Assembly: GCA_016215465.1 (NCBI GenBank)
Contig: JACRJT010000024.1
Span: forward strand, 1-45,313
DNA: 45,313 bases
From: Nitrososphaerota archaeon
GTDB lineage: Archaea; Thermoproteota; Nitrososphaeria; Nitrososphaerales; Nitrosopumilaceae
Reading direction: 5' to 3'
Every line of letters starts with the position of its first letter. Within the stretch, counting starts at the first letter, position 1. Position numbers and translations under genes: made by a program. Below, in pieces: positions 33,696-41,781 of this stretch. Below the pieces are notes generated by a model. That model searched no databases, was not told the DNA's origin, and saw nothing but the letters and a program-made list of their open reading frames with translations.

Positions 33696-33792
33696 TGGAT
33701 TTTTTTAATTATTCTTGAATAAAAGTCTGAGTAGGGCAAATGCCGTCCAGACATCATTTATGATAAATCCGTCTCTGGTTAACACGCAGAAT

Positions 33793-34083
33793 CTATTTTA
33801 GTTTCAGGTGAGTCTTAATTTTTAGCATTATCTCGGAATTTCTGTTTGCTAACTTGGAGTAAAAGTCGCCAAGCTCATCGTCATTTAAGAATCGGCTGTT
33901 TTGCAAAAGAAACTTGTCAAAAAACACGCCAGATATGTATCCGACGTACAATCCATATGAAAAATCAATCAAAGAGCCACCCGTGTTGTTACTTTTTGAT
34001 GCGGCAAGAACCATGCTTGGGTATTCTAACGCATAATCGATTATTTCTGTGAGGTTTTTCTCCTGGATGACGTCTAGTGGCAT
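33793..34083 (-). CDS. 96-residue hypothetical protein
   Basis: A small, mostly helical protein with a mildly hydrophobic middle (FSYGLYVGYISGVFFDKFLL) and basic C-terminus (KIKTHLKLK). No motif is recognised. It is a single gene between the ligase and a membrane protein gene. Confidence 0.55.
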   Translation of the reverse strand: MPLDVIQEKNLTEIIDYALEYPSMVLAASKSNNTGGSLIDFSYGLYVGYISGVFFDKFLLQNSRFLNDDELGDFYSKLANRNSEIMLKIKTHLKLK

Positions 34084-34132
34084 TTTATTAAAATTGAATC
34101 TGCTTGGTATTTAGCGCTTATGCTTGATGAAA

Positions 34133-34537
34133 TTAGATGTATCTGAAAATTGTCTTCTTTTCAGTATTAGCACCATCCGATACCATTGCAAAATTGTGCA
34201 ACGGGTAGGCGTTTTTGTATTGTTTCATAAAACTCCACGCTACATCATGATTCTTAAAATCGGTTCTTAGGCCGTCGATCTCCGTTTGATTACCATATAT
34301 GTCAAAAACAATCACTGAATATTTTTTAGGTCTGTTGTGTGGCCTTGCTTTTAGAAACCACGTGAACGCAAATGCAAAAACCATTATCACGATAAACGCC
34401 GCGCCGACATCTCGGAAAAATCCTGTAACTGCGCTTGGTATTGTTTGACTAAATATTGTGAATATTACGTGTGATACTGAAACTATTCCAAATCCAAACA
34501 GGACTGACTTTACAAATTCGAGGGGACTAGACCTCAT
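34133..34537 (-). CDS. Small membrane protein, unknown
   Basis: A 134-residue protein with two predicted membrane segments (about 10-32 and 43-62), followed by a soluble C-terminal domain (KKYSVIVFDIYGNQTEIDG and a helix around HDVAWSFMKQYKNAYPL). The soluble part has a regular beta-beta-alpha character. No family is recognised. Confidence 0.65.
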   Translation of the reverse strand: MRSSPLEFVKSVLFGFGIVSVSHVIFTIFSQTIPSAVTGFFRDVGAAFIVIMVFAFAFTWFLKARPHNRPKKYSVIVFDIYGNQTEIDGLRTDFKNHDVAWSFMKQYKNAYPLHNFAMVSDGANTEKKTIFRYI

Positions 34538-34596
34538 AATTACAAATCTTGATTCTTACACTTAACCTTATTGTTGTATTTGTTGACGGTTCTTGC

Positions 34597-35727
34597 TTAA
34601 TCTGGATCTTCGTATTTTTTACTGCCGTATGATTTTGCCTCTTCAAGCGGCTTCATCTTTTTCTTTAGGCCTTCAAGTGCTGCCTTGTAGCCCTCTGCAT
34701 ATTCAAGCTCTGCTGGAACAAGTGTTGCTGGATGGATGAATCCCTGGCTTCTCATTGCAAGTGCCTTTTTGGTTGCGATTTCTCTTATGTAGTCCCAGTC
34801 TGGAGTTGAGAATCCGTCAAAGGGTCCTGTGAATTTGCCGTTGTGCATAGAAAACACCAATGCCTCTATGATTGGAATGCAAAAATCAATTGAAGCAGCT
34901 GTGTTGAGCTTGACTGGCATTAATGGCATGTGGTGACTTCCACGTGTATTGCCTGCCACATAATGTGGATTGTTAAAAACACTTCCTAATTCTTCTGTTG
35001 CAGGAAAATTCTTTTGAGTTCTGACTACTGCGATTGGATCGTCTTTTCCAACATAAGTTCCGGCAATGTTGTGCAGTCTGTCAGTGGATGCTGCAAGAAT
35101 TGGCTCGCCAGATTTTGTATAAACCGAAGAAACAACATATCTTCCAGGGTACATCAGGGCAGCTTCTAGTGTTGGTTTGTCTTGCCACAACTCTAGTTCT
35201 GCAATTTCCCCCGCCTCTACATCCATTATGTTGAATTTCACACCTGATGCAAGGGATTTGTTCACAATGAGGCCTGTGTTGCTTAGCGCATCAACAAATA
35301 ATCGATAAAACGGATAATTGAAAGCACCGGGTTCGGTTTTATCTGCTGCCAAAACTGTAAATGCTTCGTTTGGCCTCTCTTCGAATTCCATTTCTGCGAC
35401 GCCCGGCCCCATTCCTTTTACGTTTCCAGAGAAAGAATCCTTTAGCAGGTCTTGGCCAGCGCCGTATAGTCCTTCATTTTTTGCAACTTCGGTTCCAGCT
35501 TCAAATGCCTTCCATGCAAGTCCATGAATTTCTGCATTATCCACACCTTTTGTGTGGGACATTATGATGTGAACGTCGTCTCCAGAATATCCAATATAGT
35601 AATCAAGTAAAAGATTGCTTGCACCTTTCACAGTTTTTCTTACTGCCTCAAGTAAGCCATCACTTGGTCTTGTGTGGCCACCTATTCCTCCAACATCAGC
35701 TTTTATCGCAGAAATGGTAACTTTCAT
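34597..35727 (-). CDS. fbp: Fructose-1,6-bisphosphate aldolase/phosphatase
   Basis: A 376-residue archaeal bifunctional FBPA. The N-terminus (MKVTISAIKADVGGIGGHTRPS) and the segments GPGVAEMEFEERP, NPHYVAGNTRGSHHMPLMPV and GPFDGFSTPDWDYIR are characteristic. It makes fructose-6-phosphate from triose phosphates in gluconeogenesis, the expected route in an autotroph. I choose ATG 35727 because CTATAAAT at 35749-35756 is about 26 nt upstream and because it is the family start; a start at 35739 would add four residues. Confidence 0.96.
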   Translation of the reverse strand: MKVTISAIKADVGGIGGHTRPSDGLLEAVRKTVKGASNLLLDYYIGYSGDDVHIIMSHTKGVDNAEIHGLAWKAFEAGTEVAKNEGLYGAGQDLLKDSFSGNVKGMGPGVAEMEFEERPNEAFTVLAADKTEPGAFNYPFYRLFVDALSNTGLIVNKSLASGVKFNIMDVEAGEIAELELWQDKPTLEAALMYPGRYVVSSVYTKSGEPILAASTDRLHNIAGTYVGKDDPIAVVRTQKNFPATEELGSVFNNPHYVAGNTRGSHHMPLMPVKLNTAASIDFCIPIIEALVFSMHNGKFTGPFDGFSTPDWDYIREIATKKALAMRSQGFIHPATLVPAELEYAEGYKAALEGLKKKMKPLEEAKSYGSKKYEDPD

Positions 35728-35836
35728 AATTTTTGTCATCGCTTACTTTGATTTATAGTATGTCAAAACTTTCCAAAGTTTTCCTGATCAAAAAAAATTC
35801 AATAAATGAGAAAAAGTATTGAAAAAATCGCAACGG

Positions 35837-35843
35837 TAATAAA
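35837..35843 (+). promoter_or_regulatory. TATA-like element of the EF-1alpha operon
   Basis: TAATAAA is centred about 26 nt before ATG 35866. This decides the start, because an in-frame ATG at 35806 lies upstream of this element. Confidence 0.5.
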
Positions 35844-35865
35844 CCCCTCTCCGCAGAACATCAGC

Positions 35866-37167
35866 ATGGCAACAAAACCACACTTGAACTTGATCGTTAC
35901 TGGACACATTGATAACGGTAAATCAACTACTATGGGACACTTCCTCATGGATATGGGCTTAGTAGACGAAAGAACTATTGCATCTCATGCAGCAGAATCT
36001 GAAAAGACCGGAAAAGGTGACACATTCAAGTATGCGTGGGTTATGGATAACATTAAAGATGAAAGAGAAAGGGGTATCACAATTGACTTGGCATTCCAAA
36101 AGTTTGAGACTCCAAAATACTTCTTTACATTAATTGACGCTCCAGGTCACAGAGACTTTATCAAAAACATGATCACTGGTGCATCTGAGGCAGACGCAGC
36201 AATCCTAGTCCTTTCTGCAAAAGAAGGCGAAACTGATACTGCTATTGCACCAGGTGGACAGGCAAGAGAGCACGCATTCTTGCTCAAGACACTCGGCGTA
36301 GGCCAATTGATTGTCGCAATTAACAAAATGGATGATAGCAATTATTCTGAAGCAGCGTACAAGGTTGCAAAGGAGAAAGCAGAAAAACTAGTAAAATCTG
36401 TAGGTTACAAATTAGAAAAGGTTCCAATCATTCCAGTATCTGGATGGAAAGGAGACAACCTAGTGAAGAAATCAGAAAACATGGGATGGTGGACTGGAAA
36501 GACACTATTGCAAGCATTTGATGACTTTGAGGCTCCAGAAAAACCAGTTGGAAAACCGCTTAGACTCCCAATTCAAGACGTCTATACCATCACTGGTGTA
36601 GGTACTGTCCCAGTGGGCAGAGTTGAGACTGGCAAATTCAAACCAGGTGACAAAATTATAGTAATGCCATCTGGCGCAGTAGGCGAAGTTAAATCAATTG
36701 AAACTCACCACACACAATTGGAATCTGCCGAAGCAGGAGATAACATCGGATTCAACCTCAGAGGTATTGAAAAGAAAGATATCAAGAGAGGCGATGTTTT
36801 GGGTCACCCAACAGATCCACCAAAAGTAGCCAAAGAATTCAGAGCACAAATCATAATCATACATCATCCAACAGCACTTGCACCTGGTTATACTCCAGTA
36901 ATGCATGCTCACACAGCACAAGTTGCAGCGACAATTACAGAATTTGAAGCAAAAATAAATCCAGCAACCGGTGGAATTGATGAACAAAATCCAAAATTCC
37001 TCAAAGTTGGCGATTCTGCAATTGTAAAAATCCGACCAGTAAGACCAACATGTGTTGAGACATTCAAAGACTTTCCAGAAATGGGACGATTTGCACTCAG
37101 AGACATGGGCGCAACCATCGCTGCAGGAATCATTAAGGATATTACAGAAGAATACAAACCAGCTTGA
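35866..37167 (+). CDS. tuf: Translation elongation factor 1-alpha
   Basis: A 433-residue GTPase with G1 GHIDNGKST, G3 DAPGH, G4 NKMD and the archaeal/eukaryotic domain II-III arrangement (PVGRVETG, KRGDVLGHP). It brings aminoacyl-tRNA to the ribosome. Start ATG 35866 (MATKPHLNLIV) fits the family and the TATA-like element. Followed after 5 nt by the S10 gene, as in many archaea. Confidence 0.98.
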   Translation: MATKPHLNLIVTGHIDNGKSTTMGHFLMDMGLVDERTIASHAAESEKTGKGDTFKYAWVMDNIKDERERGITIDLAFQKFETPKYFFTLIDAPGHRDFIKNMITGASEADAAILVLSAKEGETDTAIAPGGQAREHAFLLKTLGVGQLIVAINKMDDSNYSEAAYKVAKEKAEKLVKSVGYKLEKVPIIPVSGWKGDNLVKKSENMGWWTGKTLLQAFDDFEAPEKPVGKPLRLPIQDVYTITGVGTVPVGRVETGKFKPGDKIIVMPSGAVGEVKSIETHHTQLESAEAGDNIGFNLRGIEKKDIKRGDVLGHPTDPPKVAKEFRAQIIIIHHPTALAPGYTPVMHAHTAQVAATITEFEAKINPATGGIDEQNPKFLKVGDSAIVKIRPVRPTCVETFKDFPEMGRFALRDMGATIAAGIIKDITEEYKPA

Positions 37168-37172
37168 TCTAG

Positions 37173-37481
37173 ATGACCCAGTCTGCCAGAATCAAGCTCA
37201 CCAGCACAAACCTCCCCAAACTAGATGGCGTTTGCACTGAGATTATGGGCATTGGCACAAAAACTGGCGTCAAGGTAAAGGGCCCAACACCGCTTCCAGT
37301 AAAAAGACTCAACGTTGTAACTCGAAAATCCCCATGTGGAAACGGGACTGAAACATATGAAAAATGGGAAATGCGAATGCACCGACGGATAATCGATCTT
37401 AGCGCAGACGACAAGGCGATTAGACAATTAATGCGACTTAAAATACCTGACGATGTCTATATCGAACTATCTCTGAAATAA
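37173..37481 (+). CDS. rpsJ: Ribosomal protein uS10
   Basis: A 102-residue protein with the S10 pattern: ARIKLTS at the start, GPTPLPVKRLNVVTRKSPCGNGT in the loop and HRRIIDL in the C-terminal half. Part of the 30S head. It is co-transcribed with EF-1alpha. Confidence 0.97.
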   Translation: MTQSARIKLTSTNLPKLDGVCTEIMGIGTKTGVKVKGPTPLPVKRLNVVTRKSPCGNGTETYEKWEMRMHRRIIDLSADDKAIRQLMRLKIPDDVYIELSLK

Positions 37482-37519
37482 AATTATAGCCTTAAATTAT
37501 CGAGCCACTGAAAAAAATC

Positions 37520-37717
37520 ATGTCTGAGCCTTCTATTGAAACAACTGAATCTATCCCGGTGGAAGAGAAATTTGATGTTATTTACAAATGTCTTAGATGT
37601 GGAACAAATGTCACAAACACCGAACTGAGTAGACTACCTGAGATAAAGTGCATCTGTGGCTTTAGGGTCTTTAACAAAGTTAGGCCTCCAGTAGTCAAAT
37701 CCGTACAAGCGATTTAG
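37520..37717 (+). CDS. rpoP: RNA polymerase subunit P (Rpb12-like)
   Basis: A 65-residue zinc-ribbon protein. After an acidic tail comes YKCLRCGTNV...IKCICGFRVFNKVRPP, the CxxC...CxC pattern and basic end of RpoP. The N-terminal acidic extension of about 20 residues is long compared with classic RpoP (about 45-50 residues). It follows S10 by 38 nt. Its stop interlocks with the convergent zinc-finger gene (TTAG). Confidence 0.85.
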   Translation: MSEPSIETTESIPVEEKFDVIYKCLRCGTNVTNTELSRLPEIKCICGFRVFNKVRPPVVKSVQAI

Positions 37718-37917
37718 GTTCTATCTTTTTTGTAGCTGTGATACCTTTGCAAGTGGCTTCGCATATCCTCCATATTTGAAAAATTTTGATTGCATTCTTT
37801 ACAGTCATACGGGATGTTCTTTCCATGAACTATTTCCTCATGTTGCATGAATTTTTCCTGAGATGAAAACGCAAGACTGCATTTGTCGCACTTGATTTTT
37901 GGTTTTAGAAACCTCAT
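37714..37917 (-). CDS. Two-finger C2H2 zinc-finger protein
   Basis: A 67-residue protein with two classic C2H2 fingers: CDKCSLAFSSQEKFMQHEEIVH and CKECNQNFSNMEDMRSHLQRYH. It likely binds DNA or RNA. Start ATG 37917 overlaps the upstream triple-ribbon gene stop as ATGA, showing translational coupling; a start at 37947 would enter that gene. C2H2 fingers are uncommon in archaea but occur as small proteins in this lineage. Confidence 0.8.
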   Translation of the reverse strand: MRFLKPKIKCDKCSLAFSSQEKFMQHEEIVHGKNIPYDCKECNQNFSNMEDMRSHLQRYHSYKKDRT

Positions 37918-38324
37918 CGATGCATTTCCTTTTGCAAGTCCCAACATTTTCTACATAGTTGGCCTTCTATCTTCCACTCGCTCTTTGGATTGTACCTAAA
38001 AAAGTTCATCTTTGCACCGCAAATGCTGCATGATTCTTTTTTTTCATTAAAGTCTACCTCTTTTGAATCAAAACATGATTTGCACAACAATCCTTCCATG
38101 TCCCACTGCCATCTTGGTTCCCACAAATCGGTGATCTTTTTTTCAGTCCCGCATTTTACACATTTTTGCTTGAACGTTCCGTGATAATACTGGCTCATCG
38201 TGTTCATGTAACAGTCTGCACAAAGCGGATATTGCATATTCCACTCTTTTTTTGGCTTATGCTTGTGTGTTGTTTCCTTGTTGCAAACGGTACATATTGC
38301 GGACTTTTTGCTGAATAATCCCAT
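37914..38324 (-). CDS. Triple zinc-ribbon repeat protein
   Basis: A 136-residue protein built from three repeats, each about 40 residues. Every unit has an N-terminal CxxC knuckle, a Trp-containing turn and a C-terminal CxxC followed by an aromatic residue: CTVC...EWNMQYPLCADCY, CVKC...WQWDMEGLLCKSCF, CSIC...EWKIEGQLCRKCW. Twelve cysteines would hold three zinc ions. ATG 38324 has an AT-rich TTTAAAG-type element about 25 nt upstream. Function unknown. It is coupled to the C2H2 gene. Confidence 0.7.
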   Translation of the reverse strand: MGLFSKKSAICTVCNKETTHKHKPKKEWNMQYPLCADCYMNTMSQYYHGTFKQKCVKCGTEKKITDLWEPRWQWDMEGLLCKSCFDSKEVDFNEKKESCSICGAKMNFFRYNPKSEWKIEGQLCRKCWDLQKEMHR

Positions 38325-38402
38325 GTCTACTTCCACACCAATTCTTTAAAAAATGTAATCATAGGTGACTGAAAATAAAACAAAATATGGACAAAAATGC
38401 GT

Positions 38403-38528
38403 TTAGATCTCTTTTAGCATCTTTTCAATTGCCTGGCTTGCATTAACCATGCCTTGCTCTTTGGCAATCTTTTCGATTTTTGCATATTGTTCTGCTGTAA
38501 AGCATACTGGCATTGTGCGTTTTGACAT
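38403..38528 (-). CDS. 41-residue ribbon-helix-helix protein
   Basis: A small gene giving KRTMPVCFTAEQYAKIEKIA and KEQGMVNASQAIEKMLKEI segments: one N-terminal strand followed by two helices, the pattern of CopG/Arc-type DNA-binding proteins. I choose ATG 38528 because the TTTATAAA box at 38550-38557 is about 26 nt upstream; ATGs at 38537 and 38543 would be too close to that box. It probably dimerises and acts as a repressor. No toxin partner is seen beside it. Confidence 0.65.
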   Translation of the reverse strand: MSKRTMPVCFTAEQYAKIEKIAKEQGMVNASQAIEKMLKEI

Positions 38529-38549
38529 GTCTTGCATTACCATCCTAAT

Positions 38550-38557
38550 TTTATAAA
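38550..38557 (-). promoter_or_regulatory. TATA box of the ribbon-helix-helix gene
   Basis: TTTATAAA, a good TATA sequence, lies about 26 nt before ATG 38528 on the minus strand. Confidence 0.55.
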
Positions 38558-38625
38558 CTTTGACGACAAAAGATCATAGGATTTGTCCGTGGACGAATGC
38601 CAGTAATTACATAATGACCATCTTG

Positions 38626-38632
38626 TTAAATA
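38626..38632 (+). promoter_or_regulatory. TATA-like element of the interrupted gene
   Basis: TTAAATA is centred about 27 nt before ATG 38657. The interrupted reading frame therefore still has a well-placed promoter. Confidence 0.45.
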
Positions 38633-38656
38633 CAATAAATTCACAAAAAACACTCA

Positions 38657-38869
38657 ATGTCAGAGTCAGGCAAAGTGGAAGAACGTCTTGCTGAAGATAT
38701 GAACTCCTACCAGTCAACACGTAAAGCCGAAACTGGATTGAGTTCAGACAGAGTACCATAGGAACTACGGGAATTCACGTCTGCAGAGATCAAAAACTCA
38801 ATCATTGAAGCAGAAAGAGGCTATCGGGCTTCTGGTAGTGGTTCACATCCTTTACACTCGATGAAATGA
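38657..38869 (+). pseudogene. Small gene with in-frame TAG
   Basis: One reading frame runs from ATG 38657 to TGA 38867-38869 with a single TAG at 38759-38761 after 34 codons; 35 sense codons follow in the same frame. Both halves look coding: they are hydrophilic and helix-prone, with MSESGKVEERLAEDM before and ELREFTSAEIKNSIIEAERG after the stop. A TATA-like element is well placed. The simplest reading is a recent nonsense mutation of a conserved small protein of about 69-70 residues, for example AAG to TAG. A sequencing error or stop readthrough is possible. Function unknown. Confidence 0.5.
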
Positions 38870-38882
38870 TCTTACCATTTCT

Positions 38883-39431
38883 GTGAAAGAGATATTTGGC
38901 TCAGAGACCAAAAAACCGCAATTGCCAAAAAAGCGACAAATTCTTGTAATTGGAAATAATGAAAACGGCTGTACTCCAGAACTGGAGAAAATTGCCTATG
39001 ATGTTGGAGTAGAAGTAGCAAAATCTGACTCCGTTCTGATAACTGGCGGTCTTGGTGGTATAATGAAAGCAGCGTCACACGGCGCACACGATGCCGGTGG
39101 CCTTACTGTTGGAATAATTCCGCAAGATGATCCATCGTTTGCAAATGAGTACTGTGATATTGTAATTCCAAGCGGCCTTGGTCTGGCAAGGGATTTTCTA
39201 AATGCTCTGTCTGCAGATGGTGTCATCATAATAGGCGGCGGATCTGGCACCCTATCTGAGATATGTGCTGCATACATGCACAAAAAGCCAATGGCGGCAC
39301 TAAAGAATTCTGGCGGCGTTGCATCAAGATACACTGATCAGTATGTTGATCATAGACAAAACGTGAAGATAGTAGGTGTTGAGACGCCAAAAGAGGCTAT
39401 GGCCTACATTCTAAGCCAAATCATTGCATAG
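38883..39431 (+). CDS. LOG-family (TIGR00725-type) nucleotide-binding protein
   Basis: A 182-residue Rossmann protein related to the lysine-decarboxylase-like/LOG family. Features are GGLGGIMKAASHGAHDAGG and GGGSGTLSEICAAY, the latter in the position of the family's PGGxGTxxE motif (Glu kept, Pro replaced). LOG enzymes are phosphoribohydrolases acting on nucleotide monophosphates; activity here is likely but unproven. The start is GTG. It overlaps the convergent 3-hydroxyacyl-CoA dehydrogenase gene by 11 nt. Confidence 0.82.
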   Translation: MKEIFGSETKKPQLPKKRQILVIGNNENGCTPELEKIAYDVGVEVAKSDSVLITGGLGGIMKAASHGAHDAGGLTVGIIPQDDPSFANEYCDIVIPSGLGLARDFLNALSADGVIIIGGGSGTLSEICAAYMHKKPMAALKNSGGVASRYTDQYVDHRQNVKIVGVETPKEAMAYILSQIIA

Positions 39432-40560
39432 AGACAAGCAACGGATCTGGCTCGTAAAATTTCCCGTGTTTTTTGGCAAGATCGTTTAGCTCATTTACAA
39501 TGTTTTTAATCCCGACTTCTTTCGCTGTCTCAAACAATGGCTTTTTGAGCCCAAGTCCAAGCTGTGCCGCCTTTTCTATTTCTGCAATGTCACTTGCCTT
39601 GTTTGTTACAAGCCATGCCGCATTATTCAAAATGTTTGCAATCAGTTGAATTGGGTTGCACCTCTGAGCAAGTTTTTCGTCTAGCTGAACCCGCTCATAT
39701 TTCTCATCTGAATACTTGTAGAATCCTTCACCTGACTTCTGTCCAAGTTTTTTCTCATTGAACAATCGTTCTATTTCGGGATGTGGCAGTATGACTTTTT
39801 TGTCGCGCAATTCTAATTCTATTGTTGCCTTGTGTATGACATCCATGCCGGTAAAGTCCGCAAGCTCAAAGATCCCCATTGGGAACCCCATCTTGAATTT
39901 CACTGCTGAGTCAATTTCCTCCATTTTGAGATTTTCTCTTTGCTTTAGCCAGCATGCTTCGTGGACAAGCGGGATGAACAAGCGATTGACGATAAATCCC
40001 GGAACATCTTTTTTGCATATCACTGGTTCTTTTTTTACTGATTTTACATACTCGACTGTCTGATTGAGAATTTCATTCGCTGTTTTTTGTCCCGGTATCA
40101 CTTCCACTAGTTTCATTAATTGGGGTGGATTGAAAAAGTGAATACCGATGAATCTTTCTGGGTTGCTTACTATGTTTGCAATTTCAGTAATTGGAAGCGT
40201 GCTTGTATTTGACGCAAAAATCACGTTCTTGCCAGCTACTTTGTCAAGTTCTGAATAGACCTTTTTTTTCAGATCCATTATCTCTGGAACTGCCTCTATT
40301 ACCAGATCAGCTGATTTGACTGCCTCTTTGAGGTCGACTTGGGTCTTTATTCTTGAAAGAATTTCGTCTGACTGTGATTTTGTTATTTTTTCCTTTGATA
40401 CTAGTTTTTCAAGACTCCACTTGATTTTTTCAAGTGCCTTGTCCAGGAATTGCTGCTCAATGTCCCGTAATACGACATTATACCCTGACATGGCGCTCAC
40501 TTGGGCAATGCCGTGACCCATTATTCCAGATCCGAGAACTGTGATGTTTTTTATTGCCAA
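39421..40560 (-). CDS. 3-hydroxyacyl-CoA dehydrogenase (3-hydroxybutyryl-CoA type)
   Basis: A 379-residue protein. The N-terminal Rossmann NAD-binding domain (about 1-185) has GSGIMGHGIAQ and GIHFFNPPQLMKLVEVI, with the catalytic His-Glu pair. The C-terminal 3HCDH domain (about 190-285) has KDVPGFIVNRL. An extra C-terminal half-domain follows. In ammonia-oxidising archaea this enzyme family provides 3-hydroxybutyryl-CoA oxidation in the 3-hydroxypropionate/4-hydroxybutyrate CO2 cycle; that role is inferred from the host type. A CATTATAAT element about 28 nt upstream supports ATG 40560. Confidence 0.93.
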   Translation of the reverse strand: MAIKNITVLGSGIMGHGIAQVSAMSGYNVVLRDIEQQFLDKALEKIKWSLEKLVSKEKITKSQSDEILSRIKTQVDLKEAVKSADLVIEAVPEIMDLKKKVYSELDKVAGKNVIFASNTSTLPITEIANIVSNPERFIGIHFFNPPQLMKLVEVIPGQKTANEILNQTVEYVKSVKKEPVICKKDVPGFIVNRLFIPLVHEACWLKQRENLKMEEIDSAVKFKMGFPMGIFELADFTGMDVIHKATIELELRDKKVILPHPEIERLFNEKKLGQKSGEGFYKYSDEKYERVQLDEKLAQRCNPIQLIANILNNAAWLVTNKASDIAEIEKAAQLGLGLKKPLFETAKEVGIKNIVNELNDLAKKHGKFYEPDPLLVSMQ

Positions 40561-40662
40561 CTGTTTTCTTGGTTGGATTTATCCATTATAATGTATTTCC
40601 CACTCCAATACATTACCGTAAAATATGGCAGGGTGAAACTACATACGATTAGTGTTTAATCC

Positions 40663-41073
40663 ATGGACTGCATATTTTGTAAAATCGCAAAAGGAGAAAT
40701 CAAGGCAAGGACAATAATTGAAACACAGAAATCCTTGGCGTTTTTGGATGCGTTTCCGTTGGCACTTGGACATTCGTTGGTAATACCAAAAAAACACTAT
40801 GAAAAAATTCAAGACTTGCCGTCTGATGACAATGCAGCCCTCTTTGATCTAGTCCACAAAGTTGTCTCGATGGTGGATAAAATCACGGGCTCCACGCTAG
40901 TTGCAATTCATAATGGGAAAGCAAGCGGACAGGAAATCCCGCACGTTCATGTGCACTTGGTTCCTCGTAAATCAAATGACTCTGCAGGTCCTATTCACAG
41001 TATGTTTTCAAAGAGGCCCAAGTTTTCAGATGAAGAATTTGACGATGTCTTGAGAAAAATAAAATCAAACTAG
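40663..41073 (+). CDS. HIT-family nucleotide hydrolase
   Basis: A 136-residue HIT protein of the Hint/HinT type, starting MDCIFCKIAKGEI. The histidine triad is PHVHVHLVPR. It hydrolyses nucleoside phosphoramidates or dinucleotides. The N-terminal Cys pair is common in prokaryotic HIT proteins. It ends in a CTAG interlock with the DnaJ-ferredoxin gene. Confidence 0.95.
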   Translation: MDCIFCKIAKGEIKARTIIETQKSLAFLDAFPLALGHSLVIPKKHYEKIQDLPSDDNAALFDLVHKVVSMVDKITGSTLVAIHNGKASGQEIPHVHVHLVPRKSNDSAGPIHSMFSKRPKFSDEEFDDVLRKIKSN

Positions 41074-41747
41074 TACGGGTATAATCGTCTCTTAGTTTCT
41101 TCTTCCTCTACACTTATTGCCTTAGTTGGGCAAGTTTGCGCCGCATCCATTATCTTGTCCGGCTTTGCGCCCTTTTGGTTTATTACACTCGATTTTGGAT
41201 TCATCTTGGATAATTTATCTACTGCAAAAACTTGGGGTGCGATTATTTCGCAGCTACAACATCCTATGCACAAGCTGTGATCTACGTTGACTGACAAGCC
41301 CTGCTCTGGTTCTTGTATTATCTTAAAGTCATATGGTTTTTTTGCTTGATTGTTTCTTGATTCATAGTTTTTCCAAAACTCTGCGACGTAGCTTTTCCAA
41401 AAGAACGGATCTGATTGCTCTGTCTGTCTGGTGTATCTCGTCCAGTTTTCCTCAGGTATGCTGTCGCTTGGCCTTGCCCCCCAGTTTGCCCTAGTAAAGT
41501 TTTTTTCTTTTTTTGTTTTTGATTCTGTGTATTTTGATGTATCTTTGTTCTTTGAATTTATCATCCTGTTGTCTTTTTTTAGCATGTGGTATGCTTCAGT
41601 TGCTTTCTTGAATCTCACCCCGTCTTTTTCATCAGTGTTTTTATCTGGATGTGATTCTAGTGCAAGTTTTCTGTATGCATATTTTATTTCATCAAAAGAC
41701 GATCCGGGATTTATCTTTAAAATTTGGCATGCGTCAGTTGAATTCAA
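41070..41747 (-). CDS. DnaJ-ferredoxin fusion protein
   Basis: A 225-residue protein with an N-terminal J domain (about 4-62, HPD at 33-35) and a C-terminal 4Fe-4S ferredoxin domain. The latter has CIGCCSCEIIAPQVF and the distal CPTKAI. The linker is polar with several aromatics. The J domain would stimulate DnaK; the cluster suggests a redox-sensing or Fe-S delivery role. The same fusion is known from Thaumarchaeota and plant chloroplasts, where transfer from the plant lineage was proposed. There is no DnaK gene nearby. Confidence 0.92.
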   Translation of the reverse strand: MNSTDACQILKINPGSSFDEIKYAYRKLALESHPDKNTDEKDGVRFKKATEAYHMLKKDNRMINSKNKDTSKYTESKTKKEKNFTRANWGARPSDSIPEENWTRYTRQTEQSDPFFWKSYVAEFWKNYESRNNQAKKPYDFKIIQEPEQGLSVNVDHSLCIGCCSCEIIAPQVFAVDKLSKMNPKSSVINQKGAKPDKIMDAAQTCPTKAISVEEEETKRRLYPY

Positions 41748-41781
41748 TGCTTGATCAACGCTTAACTATTTTAAAAATATG

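Noticed and set aside
38657-38869. Pyrrolysine insertion at the TAG codon
   Set aside because: There are no pyrrolysine genes here and they are not known from this lineage. TAG is used as an ordinary stop by several neighbouring genes.
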